A DNA stretch of 64,000 nt from Flavobacteriaceae bacterium YJPT1-3 (GTDB taxonomy: Bacteria; Bacteroidota; Bacteroidia; Flavobacteriales; Flavobacteriaceae), in NCBI GenBank assembly GCA_029866965.1, contig CP123444.1, positions 2,087,501-2,151,500 on the forward strand, given 5' to 3'. The notes below the pieces were generated by a model, which saw only the letters and a list, made by a program, of their open reading frames with translations, was not told where the DNA came from and ran no database searches. Both the position numbers and the translations under genes were made by a program. The stretch's first letter is position 1. Each line of letters opens with the position of its first letter. This document shows positions 22,813-31,428 of the stretch, piece by piece.

Positions 22813-25773
22813 TTACGCTCTGAATTCTGAGGGAGCGATACCGAATTGTTCTTTAAAACATTTAGTAAAATGGGAAGGATTATTGAATCCAACGGTATAG
22901 CCAATCTCAGAAATGTTGGCATCCGATTTTTTGAGAAGTTCGGCAGCCAGTTTTACACGTTGACTGCGAATAAATTCTGTTGCTGTTTGGCCTGTAAGGG
23001 CTTTTAATTTTCGATGAAGCTGCATACGACTCATGCCTAAAATGTCTGCGAAAGCAGAGGCGTTAAAGTCAGATTCTACCAATTGATTATTCAGTATTTC
23101 CTGCAGCGTATTCAAAAAGCGCTCGTCGTAAGAATCAATAGAGATTTCTTTTGGCGTTAATATGACTTCCTTGCTGAATCGCTCTTGTAGTTTTTTTCTA
23201 CTCTCCAATAGATTATTCACCGTTTGTTTAAGAATCTTGGGATTAAACGGTTTGGTCAAGTAGGCGTCTGCACCCGTAACAAGTCCTTCCAATCGATTTT
23301 CATCGCCCGATTTAGCGGTGAGCATGATAATGGGAATGTGGGAGGTAGTATCGTGAGTTTTGCAATTTTCAGTCAAAGCCAGCCCATCGTCCTCAGGCAT
23401 CATGAGGTCAGTAATTACGATATCGGGAACATATTTCAAAGCCATCTCAAATCCTAGAAGACCATTTTCGGCAGTTAAAATTTCAAAATCATCGCTAAAA
23501 ATAGTGGACACATAGGTAAGTATATCTAGGTGATCATCAACAATGAGAACAATGGGACGTTCGGAATCCATCTTGTTTTCAGCAGAAGTAAGATTTTGGT
23601 TGTCAACGTTAGGAGTTAGAGCAGGAATTTTCGTCATGATTTGGCCTTGAGACCGCTCTGATAATTCGTCCGTCTGAAATGCCGACTTGCCTACGGGAAG
23701 CCGTATTTCAAATAGTACAGAGTTTGATTTACTTTCAACGCTAATATTCCCTTTGTGCAATTCCACCAATTCTTTGGTCAGCGCCAAACCAATTCCGGTA
23801 CCGGTAGTCTCTTGATGACTGCGGTGGAACCGATTGAAGATTTGAACACGTTGCTCTTTGGAGAGGCTCACCCCTGTATTCTTAATAGACAGCAGTAATA
23901 GCTTATTGCTTATCGATGCATTTAAGTTGATCGTAGCTCCTTGAGGGCTGTATTTAAGCGCGTTACTCAATAGATTAGATACTATTTTTTGTATAATATC
24001 TGGGTCGTACAAAAGATCCTTATCATCTTTGCCGATATGAATATGGAATTGCTGTTTCTTTTGTGCGGCTTGATAAGTAAAAGATGTAGCAATGGTTCTC
24101 AAAAAGGTCGACAAATCTCCAAAGCTCAGGTTCAGGGCGTAGAATCCAGACTCTAATTTAGAGAGATCGAGCAGTTGATCAACGAGAGTTTCTAATCTTT
24201 CCGTGTGATTTTTAGCAATCAACAAGATTTGTTTATCCTTTTCAGACAATTTTTCATTGTCCATTTGTGATTCCAGCGGACCTTTGATCAGGGTGAGGGG
24301 GGTTCGTAGTTCGTGCGAAATATTGGCAAAGAAATTAGATTTTATGGTGTCTAATTCTCTCAGCTTTTTGTTGGTTTTTTGACGATTTCTATAGAGTAGG
24401 AACATAAAGAGTCCTACCATGGAAGTCAATCCAATCCCGCTCATTAATAAGTTGCGTTGACTTTTTCTTTTTTGCTCTGCCAACTCATTTTGAGACTTTA
24501 AAATTGCTATTTGTTGTTCTTTCTTCTCCGTCTGGTATTTAGCCTCAATTTCTGTAGTAATCTTTTCTTTGTTCATCAGCTCTAGGCTATCTTTTAAAAT
24601 CAGTAGTCTTTCACTGATTTGGAAAGCCTTTTCATAATTGCCAAGTCCTTTGTAGGCATCTTTTAGGGCTTCTGAAATTTCTTTTCTTTCTCTTAAATAA
24701 TAATCAGTCCCTTTGGAAGGGGCAAAGGCTTGTGCCTCATTTAGATAGAAAACAGCTTGCTCGAAATTTTTGTTTTTCAGATAGAAATAGCCGGCAGCAT
24801 AGTACATTTCATTTTTACCAACTCGGCTAAAGTCTTCCGGTGCGACTATAGCTAAGCCTTTGTTTAAATAGCTTTCTGCTGAATCAAATTGAAGTAAGTT
24901 GGTGTGGGCTAATACCAATTCGGAGTAGACTTCTGCCAGTTTATTGGGATCTTTGAATGACTCATAAAAGGGTAAGACCTGCTCATAGTATTGAATCGCC
25001 TTTTCAAAATTCCCTTGTTTATTTTGATAGTTTCCTTTTAGACGTAGGCTATTATTTTCTCCTGCCTTATTTCCCAATTCACGATGTACTGAGATACTTT
25101 TATCAAGATACTCCAGCGTTTGCTTACTTTTTAGTTCGGAATAAATTAGTGAAATATTCTCATAAGCCAGAGACAAATTTGAGGTGATCCCGTTATTGGC
25201 ATTATGGGTAGAATCTACTTTCAAGTAATATTCCAGTGCTCTTGAGTAATCATTTTTCTGAAAGTGAACATTGCCTAAAACGACCAATGAAGAGGCTATC
25301 AGCTCCCAGTTGCCTGATTTTTTAGCTTCTTCCAGGGCAAGTTTGCTGTACGCTTCGTAATTATCAAAATCAATATTTATTCTGCTAAGAATGGCGAGTT
25401 TTCGATAGGTGTCTGAGACCAGCCTATGATCATCACTATCCTTAAGGAGGTCTAAAGTTTTCTCTACCAATAGCAAGCAACTATCCATTTGAGAGTTGTA
25501 GAAATAATAGGTGGACGCGAGGTTATAGGCCTGGATCGAAATACTATCTACGGATGTGTTCCGTGCCAGCTTCAGTAGTTTATCATTGTAAACCTTGGTA
25601 GAATCCATACTGATCTGGAGGTAATTACGGATCAATAGATTTAGGTTTTCAAATTTCTGAGCGTCAGTGTTGGAAACCTGATATGCAGTTCTTATAGAAT
25701 CGAGATTCACGACGTTTTGCGCTCTTAGGCTCAACGAAGAAATAATGATTATTAGACCTATAATTAATTTCAT
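22813..25773 (-). CDS. Hybrid two-component regulator: TPR sensor, histidine kinase, receiver, AraC-type HTH
   Basis: The 986-aa protein joins sensing, phosphorelay and DNA binding. Parts in order: signal peptide (MKLIIGLIIIISSLSLRAQ), TPR repeats in the periplasm (about residues 50-400), membrane segment 441-462, histidine-kinase dimerisation motif ANISHELRTP (His487), ATPase domain (LLSNALKYSP, GTGIGLALTKELVELH), receiver domain (VLIVDDHLDIL, phospho-acceptor Asp789 in VITDLMMP) and a C-terminal AraC domain (GFNNPSHFTKCFKEQFG). ATG 25773 is chosen because it starts the signal peptide directly; an ATG at 25821 adds 16 residues. Most regulators of this type in glycan loci have propeller sensors; TPR sensors are a different branch. 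It probably controls the envelope operon directly downstream. Confidence 0.92.
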   Translation of the reverse strand: MKLIIGLIIIISSLSLRAQNVVNLDSIRTAYQVSNTDAQKFENLNLLIRNYLQISMDSTKVYNDKLLKLARNTSVDSISIQAYNLASTYYFYNSQMDSCLLLVEKTLDLLKDSDDHRLVSDTYRKLAILSRINIDFDNYEAYSKLALEEAKKSGNWELIASSLVVLGNVHFQKNDYSRALEYYLKVDSTHNANNGITSNLSLAYENISLIYSELKSKQTLEYLDKSISVHRELGNKAGENNSLRLKGNYQNKQGNFEKAIQYYEQVLPFYESFKDPNKLAEVYSELVLAHTNLLQFDSAESYLNKGLAIVAPEDFSRVGKNEMYYAAGYFYLKNKNFEQAVFYLNEAQAFAPSKGTDYYLRERKEISEALKDAYKGLGNYEKAFQISERLLILKDSLELMNKEKITTEIEAKYQTEKKEQQIAILKSQNELAEQKRKSQRNLLMSGIGLTSMVGLFMFLLYRNRQKTNKKLRELDTIKSNFFANISHELRTPLTLIKGPLESQMDNEKLSEKDKQILLIAKNHTERLETLVDQLLDLSKLESGFYALNLSFGDLSTFLRTIATSFTYQAAQKKQQFHIHIGKDDKDLLYDPDIIQKIVSNLLSNALKYSPQGATINLNASISNKLLLLSIKNTGVSLSKEQRVQIFNRFHRSHQETTGTGIGLALTKELVELHKGNISVESKSNSVLFEIRLPVGKSAFQTDELSERSQGQIMTKIPALTPNVDNQNLTSAENKMDSERPIVLIVDDHLDILTYVSTIFSDDFEILTAENGLLGFEMALKYVPDIVITDLMMPEDDGLALTENCKTHDTTSHIPIIMLTAKSGDENRLEGLVTGADAYLTKPFNPKILKQTVNNLLESRKKLQERFSKEVILTPKEISIDSYDERFLNTLQEILNNQLVESDFNASAFADILGMSRMQLHRKLKALTGQTATEFIRSQRVKLAAELLKKSDANISEIGYTVGFNNPSHFTKCFKEQFGIAPSEFRA

Positions 25774-26037
25774 AGACCATACAGCTGATGACGGTACAAC
25801 GGGTTTGAATCCAGCGTTCATGTTCTCTCAAGTTAACTGTATCTATACAAAAATTAAGGTATGCATTTCTATATCAATCTATTAGGGTTTGGAAAAATAT
25901 AATAATTCGAATAAAAGCAAACAATTAAAAGCATTGGAGCGTAAAATTGTCTTGAGCATTATGGTTTAAGGCCTCGGTTTTATCAGCTTATGAAACTATC
26001 GTAATTCACAATGGACAGGGGTGCTAGCACTTTTTAG

Positions 26038-26334
26038 TTAAGGAATACATTTTTTAGTTTGCTGCCTCCACTGCAAAGAGTCCTTATTGTGCGCCATCAA
26101 CAGTGCCTTGTCCTCCAGGTAGCGTTTCAGCAGCTGGAGCAAAGCTTCTCGTTCCGCCTCCTGAATGTATTTATAGGCCGGTCGTTGGATCACCGTATCC
26201 CATTTCGCTTGATAAATATTATCCAGTCCAATCCGTAGATAGCAATGATTCTCAAAATTCAAATCGGAGTAGGTGTCTACTAACTTTTCAGGCAGGTTTT
26301 GGTAGGTGGAATAATAATAGGGAGAGTAGGCCAT
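26038..26334 (-). CDS. 98-aa protein of unknown function downstream of the cyclase-effector pair
   Basis: This 98-aa soluble protein has a Tyr-rich N-terminus (MAYSPYYYSTYQNLPEKL) and a charged helical C-terminus (QEAEREALLQLLKRYLEDK). I recognise no family. It starts 43 bases after the stop of the Pycsar-type effector on the same strand, so it could belong to that operon, though the link is only positional. The frame is clean and the ATG at 26334 has AT-rich DNA upstream. Confidence 0.55.
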   Translation of the reverse strand: MAYSPYYYSTYQNLPEKLVDTYSDLNFENHCYLRIGLDNIYQAKWDTVIQRPAYKYIQEAEREALLQLLKRYLEDKALLMAHNKDSLQWRQQTKKCIP

Positions 26335-26377
26335 AAACTAAAAATAGCAGTTTTTTAATGGATATTACTTCCTTGAT

Positions 26378-26968
26378 TTATAGCATGCGGGAAAAAATGC
26401 CCTCCGAGATCAGGTAATAAGTAATAGTGCCAAAGAGAAGGAAGAGTCCCAGGGCCAGAAACCAGATTGCCCGCTTTACATTCTTGAATTTCCAGGCTGC
26501 TATTTTTGAAATGATAAAAATTTGTTCGCCTAATTGCAAAAACAACTCGTCTTCGTCTAGACTTACCTTATAAAACTTCTTAGAGAAGTCTTTCACGCTT
26601 CCAAATTTGGAGATCACATCACTAAAAAAGAACATATTGCGATCATAGTTTCCTTCAATTTTTGGAATAAAACAGCGTACACAGAAGAAAATAGAGGTAG
26701 CCGTACACAACAACCAAAGGCCTGCCAAAAGGAGTAAAAGAGAACGTTCTGAAGCCGAGATCAGAATGTTGATGGTGCTTTGGTACAGAAAATTTAAGAG
26801 GATACCGTAAAAAGAGAGGATAAGACCCGCCTTAATTTCAGAGGCTTTAATCAAACTGGTGACATAATTGATGCTGAACCAATAATGATCCACCATATCT
26901 GCGGTGTGGTCGTCCCTGGGCTCTTGCAGTGCAGGCCGTTCCTTCTTTAATTGATTTTGATTTTTCAT
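26378..26968 (-). CDS. Pycsar-type transmembrane effector (PF18967/DUF5706-like)
   Basis: The 196-aa protein has an N-terminal helix (DHYWFSINYVTSLIKASEIK), then two membrane segments (AGLILSFYGILLNFLYQ and LLLLLAGLWLLCTATSIFFCV). A cytoplasmic stretch of about 65 residues and a third membrane segment (AIWFLALGLFLLFGTITYY) complete it. The KASEIKAGLILSFYGILLN pattern is typical of the Pycsar effector family, in which a cyclic nucleotide made during phage attack triggers membrane damage. It begins 23 bases after an adenylate-cyclase gene, giving the cyclase-effector order of Pycsar operons. Whether it responds to cAMP and defends against phage is inference. Confidence 0.75.
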   Translation of the reverse strand: MKNQNQLKKERPALQEPRDDHTADMVDHYWFSINYVTSLIKASEIKAGLILSFYGILLNFLYQSTINILISASERSLLLLLAGLWLLCTATSIFFCVRCFIPKIEGNYDRNMFFFSDVISKFGSVKDFSKKFYKVSLDEDELFLQLGEQIFIISKIAAWKFKNVKRAIWFLALGLFLLFGTITYYLISEGIFSRML

Positions 26969-26991
26969 AAGTACAGTTTCGCGTAAAGCGG

Positions 26992-28785
26992 CTAATTATT
27001 TACGAAATACATTTTGAGACGACCTCTGTTTTTTACTTCTATCTCTCCCCGGTACTCACAATTCCAGTCCTTTTTAATAAGGGCGTAGGTGGTTTCACTG
27101 ATGTTTATTTTACCGGGCGCCGACATGGATTCCATTCGGGAAGCGACATTCACCGTATCTCCCCAAATGTCGTAAGCGAATTTCTTGGTGCCTACCACTC
27201 CGGCCACCACGGGACCGGAGTTGATCCCAATACGTACGTCAAAGGTCATTTTATTATCCTGACTTCCTTTTTTGGTAGCTTTGACAAATTCGGCTATCTC
27301 AAAGGCCGCCTCCAGCATTTTATCAGCGTGATTATTCTTAAGGGAGTGGATTCCTCCCGCACACATATAGGCGTCACCAATGGTCTTGATTTTTTCCAGG
27401 CCGTGCTTTTCGATGATCTCATCAAAGGCGGAAAAATAGAAACTTACCGTTTTGACCAGCTCTTCGGGAGATAGGCCTTCCGAATAACTGGTAAACCCTT
27501 TAAAATCGGTAAATAGAACCGTGGTGCTTTCGTATTTCTTAGCACTGACCTTTCCGGTCATTTTCAATTCTTCAGCAGTTTCTTCGGGAAGGATGTTGAG
27601 CAGCAGGGTATCAGAACGATCCCGTTCTGCCTCAATAATTTTTTTGGTTTTTCTAATGAACTGATTTCTTCGGTAGAGTCCGATGGAGAAAATCCCGACA
27701 GCAAGCAATCCCAATGCCGTGGCAATGGTCACGATGCGCTGATTTTTTCGTTTTTGTTCTAATAGGTCGACCTCAATTTGCTTTTGGGATACTTCAAATT
27801 CCGTACGTTGGTCTGCCATTTGCTGAACGACTTCGATATTCTTAACACTATCCCGGTAGGCAATGTGTGACTTATAATGATCAAAAGCAATAAGGGGATT
27901 CTCGTTTTGTTCGTGGAGCTCCGCCAGCTTCAAGTGGGCTTCGCTCATTTGATTCTTCAGTCCGTGTCTGGTAGCAAGATCTAAGCTTTTTTCCGCATAA
28001 TTGAGGGCTAATGGGAACTTGTTTTTACGGGCATAAATGTCCGACATGTAGGTCAGGTATACCGAGATACCGTAATAGTCTTCCAACTCTTCCAACAGCC
28101 TAACGGCCTGGTTGATATTTGCTTCGGCCAATTCATCCTGGCGTTGTTCTGCGTACACCATACCTATGTTTCCCAGATTGTAAGCTTTACCAATGGTATA
28201 ATCAAGCTGATCAAAAAGTTCTCCGGATTCTTTAAAGTAGGTCAACGCCTGAGTATAGTCTCCAGCATTAAACGCTTCATCTCCAGCATTGAACAAGGCT
28301 TTGGACAGTGGAGCTGGATCATCGTTTTTGCGCAGCAGTTCAATTCCTTCGGCGTAATACTTATTGGCATTGACTGAATTTCCTATTTCTGAATATAGAT
28401 TAGCGATCGCAATGGTAGCATTCCCTGCTCCCCTATCATATTGGATCTGTTTGGACAGGCGCAGACTTTCAAAGTAAGCTTCTAACGCTTGCTCCACTTC
28501 TCCACTGAGATGCAAAGCGTTTCCTTTTTGAAGATACCCGCTAAGGAGCATTTGATCCTGGTTGTCTTTGGTTGCTTTTTCAATAAGCTTGATGGCATAT
28601 TCCTCCTTAGTGATGGGATTGGTCTCTTGCACAGCAATAGCTTTGAGTAGTTCCAGCTCATTGCCTTTATAAGAACCGGATTGATGTTGGGCGATAAGAC
28701 TATCGGCTAATTTCTGATTTTGAGCAAAACTAGTATTGAGAAGAACGAAGCATAGAAAGAAGCAGAAAAAGAGGGAGTAGCGCAT
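26992..28785 (-). CDS. Membrane TPR protein with class III adenylate cyclase domain
   Basis: The 597-aa protein has a signal peptide (MRYSLFFCFFLCFVLLNTSFAQ), periplasmic TPR repeats (residues about 60-330), one membrane segment (351-371), a short coiled linker ending in LLLNILPEETAEEL, and a C-terminal class III cyclase domain. Catalytic residues are complete: metal Asp427 (LFTDFKGF) and Asp471 (GDAYM), base-selecting Lys467 and Asp539 (YDIWGD), Asn546 and Arg550 (NVASRM). The Lys/Asp pair predicts ATP as substrate, giving cAMP. ATG 28785 is chosen because it opens the signal peptide; an upstream start would overlap the preceding gene. Followed by a Pycsar-type effector gene. Confidence 0.9.
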   Translation of the reverse strand: MRYSLFFCFFLCFVLLNTSFAQNQKLADSLIAQHQSGSYKGNELELLKAIAVQETNPITKEEYAIKLIEKATKDNQDQMLLSGYLQKGNALHLSGEVEQALEAYFESLRLSKQIQYDRGAGNATIAIANLYSEIGNSVNANKYYAEGIELLRKNDDPAPLSKALFNAGDEAFNAGDYTQALTYFKESGELFDQLDYTIGKAYNLGNIGMVYAEQRQDELAEANINQAVRLLEELEDYYGISVYLTYMSDIYARKNKFPLALNYAEKSLDLATRHGLKNQMSEAHLKLAELHEQNENPLIAFDHYKSHIAYRDSVKNIEVVQQMADQRTEFEVSQKQIEVDLLEQKRKNQRIVTIATALGLLAVGIFSIGLYRRNQFIRKTKKIIEAERDRSDTLLLNILPEETAEELKMTGKVSAKKYESTTVLFTDFKGFTSYSEGLSPEELVKTVSFYFSAFDEIIEKHGLEKIKTIGDAYMCAGGIHSLKNNHADKMLEAAFEIAEFVKATKKGSQDNKMTFDVRIGINSGPVVAGVVGTKKFAYDIWGDTVNVASRMESMSAPGKINISETTYALIKKDWNCEYRGEIEVKNRGRLKMYFVNN

Positions 28786-28810
28786 GAATCTATAGCTTAA
28801 ACCATGGAGC

Positions 28811-29290
28811 CTAATTAGAAGATGAACGATATTCAAAATAGCGTGAATTTCCATCATCTCTGTTCGGCAGATATTGAAAACCCAAAAACCGTAACCAGGT
28901 GAATACATGGGGATGCCTGGACGAAGAAAAAATACCGATGCTACAACCCGGGTAGTATTGCGCGTATACTTTTAAGGTTTTACGCATTTGGAAACTGATC
29001 TTTAGAGCGTGTTCTTCATAAAGGTCACTACAAACCAGGAAAGTGGTGTATTTGGTTTTAGCAACCGGATAACATCCCAGAATGGCTATGGGTAGCGCCT
29101 TTTCATCTCTCCAAATCTTCGAGTAACCACCTTCTTCGGTGAGCGTCAGTAGTTCTTGTATATAATGGAACATACTCTCTTTACTGTTCTCATCTCCAAG
29201 ACGCCATTCCATTGCTGAGATACTCCAGGGATTAGCCAGAATATACCGAAGATCGACTTCTGGAATAATGTCCGTTGACAATGCTTTCAT
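28811..29290 (-). CDS. Possible GNAT-fold acetyltransferase-like protein
   Basis: About 159 residues from ATG 29290 (MKALSTDIIPEVDLRYILA); ATG 29314 and GTG 29341 are possible longer starts. The pattern ALPIAILGCYPV followed by a strand (YTTFLVCSDLYEEH), a helix (SFQMRKTLKVYAQYYPG) and FTWLRFLGFQYLP recalls GNAT folds seen in some phage and bacterial proteins, but no acetyl-CoA motif (Q/RxxGxG/A) is clear. Function is uncertain. The stop lies 25 bases before the cyclase gene on the same strand, so it may share its transcript. Confidence 0.5.
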   Translation of the reverse strand: MKALSTDIIPEVDLRYILANPWSISAMEWRLGDENSKESMFHYIQELLTLTEEGGYSKIWRDEKALPIAILGCYPVAKTKYTTFLVCSDLYEEHALKISFQMRKTLKVYAQYYPGCSIGIFSSSRHPHVFTWLRFLGFQYLPNRDDGNSRYFEYRSSSN

Positions 29291-29422
29291 TGTTCGTTGA
29301 TACGTTATGACCATACTACCCTGGTGACGTTGAGCATTCACAGTATTAGAATAGTGGATGACCGTAGAAATAAAGATTTCTTTTTTTAAGCGAATGTCGA
29401 AGAATCACTACGCGAAGCCTCA

Positions 29423-29803
29423 TTAGTTGCTCATCTGAAGTTTAGGATCTACTGAACAGAGAACGCTGGATTCCCCTGGATTGGCTTTCATGGAATAGGA
29501 CACCGAGTATTCACGGGTATCTTCTTTGTCTAATTTACCAATGACTCCAGTCCAATTATTGGATTTACTAGGATCCTGTTCGAAAATATCAGAACCGGGC
29601 CCTTCCGTAATGGCTGTAATTTCTTGTATGTCGCCACCCACGCGAAACATCACCGTCTGTCCTTTTTTTACTTTGGTTACAAATTCTTTAGACTGTCCCG
29701 GGGGAGCCTGATGCTCGCCGTCCGAAAGGCTGGGCTGACACGGATTACTGTCAAAAGCGGTCACCGTAATGGTAATGGGGGCTGGTTTGGATCCTGTACA
29801 CAT
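29423..29803 (-). CDS. 126-aa protein of unknown function
   Basis: The protein opens MCTGSKPAPITITVTAFD with no signal peptide and appears to be a small all-beta domain (KKGQTVMFRVGGDIQEITAI, DTREYSVSYSMKANPG). It has three Cys residues after the N-terminal one. I recognise no family. It is separated from the GNAT-like gene by about 130 bases, so it may be its own transcript. The A/T-rich region before ATG 29803 could hold its promoter. Confidence 0.55.
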   Translation of the reverse strand: MCTGSKPAPITITVTAFDSNPCQPSLSDGEHQAPPGQSKEFVTKVKKGQTVMFRVGGDIQEITAITEGPGSDIFEQDPSKSNNWTGVIGKLDKEDTREYSVSYSMKANPGESSVLCSVDPKLQMSN

Positions 29804-30269
29804 ACTATTTATCTATTAGGTTGAATATTTAAGAGTATTGAACAGTTTGACAAAAAAGCAAACTGCTGTCGCAGGTAGATGAGCGGCGTATTTTCTTAGG
29901 GAAGGCGCTAAGGCAAAGTAGGTAACAGTCTGTAAAGTAGTTATTTAAATTTTATAATCCAAGTGTCTTGAAGAAATATCCTTGTAGATTCTTAATTGCT
30001 TCATTCGAGAAGCTCAATAATAAAATGGAGCCGATACCGATATTCTTTTCCTATTTGGCTAGATCGGTGAGGCATGTACTGCTTCCCTTGATTTTGACGA
30101 AATAGAAAAGGACCATTCGTATAGGAATATACCGGTTACTTGGATAGGGGTCAGGCGCAGCTTTAAGTTCAATTCGGCTACAAATTATAGGGATTGGGCT
30201 AGATAGCTGCTGTGCTAAGGCGTAGTTTTGCGGCTTCATCAAAATCCCGTTGAGTCGGCGACCTTACTA
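29804..30269 (+). other. 466-base intergenic region with a candidate promoter at its right end
   Basis: I see no convincing gene here. A TAGTTTTG element at 30223-30230 fits the TAnnTTTG -7 consensus and would start a transcript about 34 bases before the TTG start of the Omp85-type gene. No -33 box is evident at the ideal distance. The rest is AT-rich with no clear repeat or terminator. Confidence 0.4.
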
Positions 30270-31421
30270 TTGAAAACAAATACCCTATTTTTTCTGATCC
30301 TTCTATTTTCCGGTTTAACTCCTGTGGCTGCACAAGAACTGGAAGAACTCAAAGAATTTTTCACCTTCTATCCAAACCGTAAAGCGGTAGCGCAAGACAG
30401 CACCCTCTATTTATCGAAGCTGGTGGCGGCACCGGTAATCAGCTATGCGCCGGAGACCAGCCTGGGTTTTGGCGTAGGTGCCAAATACCTGTTTAAATTT
30501 CGCGGAAGCGGGGAGGAGACCCGTACTTCCAATATGCCGGCAACCCTGCAATATACCTTGAATAATCAGTTCATTCTGTACTCCGGTTTTGAAGTGTTCA
30601 CGAATCAGGAAGAATGGGTGATTGAGGGCAATCTGCTTTTTCAGAATTATCCCCGTTTGTTTTATGGGATTGGTCGGGATACTCCCAAAGAAGCGGAAGA
30701 GCAATACAACTACTATCAGGCTCTGGTAGAACCTATTTTCCTCAAGAAAATGTTCCTGAGGTATCTGTTTGTAGGAGCTGGAGTGCGCTACAATCATGTT
30801 TTTAATGTCTCCTTAGACGAAGGGGGTACTTTAGTTGAAGATCGACCCCTTGGTTTTGAGGGTTCCACTTCTGCCGGAGCAGAATTTGCGGTACTCTATG
30901 ACAGCCGTAATAATATACTCAACGCTCAATCCGGCTGGTATTTTGAGTTTACTCATGGGTTCTATGGGAAAGTACTGGGAGGGACCAGTAATTTTCAATT
31001 AACCCGTTTTGATCTTAGGCACTATTACAGCCTTTCTGAAAAGAATGATGACGTACTCGCCTTTCAGCTTGTTGGTCGATTTTCGCATGGTGATGTTCCT
31101 TTCTCCGAACTGGCACTCTTTGGGGGTGATGACATCCTAAGAGGCTATCAGGAGGGCCGCTACGTAGAACGCAGCATTTTGGCCGGCCAATTGGAGTATC
31201 GAAAAACATTTAAAAATTCCCGTTTAGGAATGGTGGCCTTCGTAGGAGGGGGAGATGTGTTTAGACAGTTGGATGACGTTCAACTGAAGAATATCCGACC
31301 CAATTTTGGGGTGGGACTGCGCTATATGCTCGATCGCACTGAAAAACTGAACATCCGGGTAGACTGGGGCTTTGGTACAGATACCAATAATCTGTATTTG
31401 GATATTGCAGAGGCCTTTTAA
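30270..31421 (+). CDS. Omp85-type outer-membrane barrel (BamA/TamA family, short form)
   Basis: The 383-aa protein has a signal peptide (TNTLFFLILLFSGLTPVAAQ) and a C-terminal surface-antigen barrel. It keeps the family's loop motif DDILRGYQEGRY and a strand pattern rich in alternating aromatic residues (GAEFAVLYDSRNN, FGVGLRYMLDR). It lacks POTRA domains, so it is a short barrel of the kind that may insert or export outer-membrane lipids or proteins; cargo is unknown. Start: no ATG fits; TTG at 30270 gives the signal peptide MKTNTLFF and lies just after a -7 element. The last residue is Phe, as in most such barrels. It converges on the serine hydrolase gene. Confidence 0.8.
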   Translation: MKTNTLFFLILLFSGLTPVAAQELEELKEFFTFYPNRKAVAQDSTLYLSKLVAAPVISYAPETSLGFGVGAKYLFKFRGSGEETRTSNMPATLQYTLNNQFILYSGFEVFTNQEEWVIEGNLLFQNYPRLFYGIGRDTPKEAEEQYNYYQALVEPIFLKKMFLRYLFVGAGVRYNHVFNVSLDEGGTLVEDRPLGFEGSTSAGAEFAVLYDSRNNILNAQSGWYFEFTHGFYGKVLGGTSNFQLTRFDLRHYYSLSEKNDDVLAFQLVGRFSHGDVPFSELALFGGDDILRGYQEGRYVERSILAGQLEYRKTFKNSRLGMVAFVGGGDVFRQLDDVQLKNIRPNFGVGLRYMLDRTEKLNIRVDWGFGTDTNNLYLDIAEAF

Positions 31422-31428
31422 GAATAGC

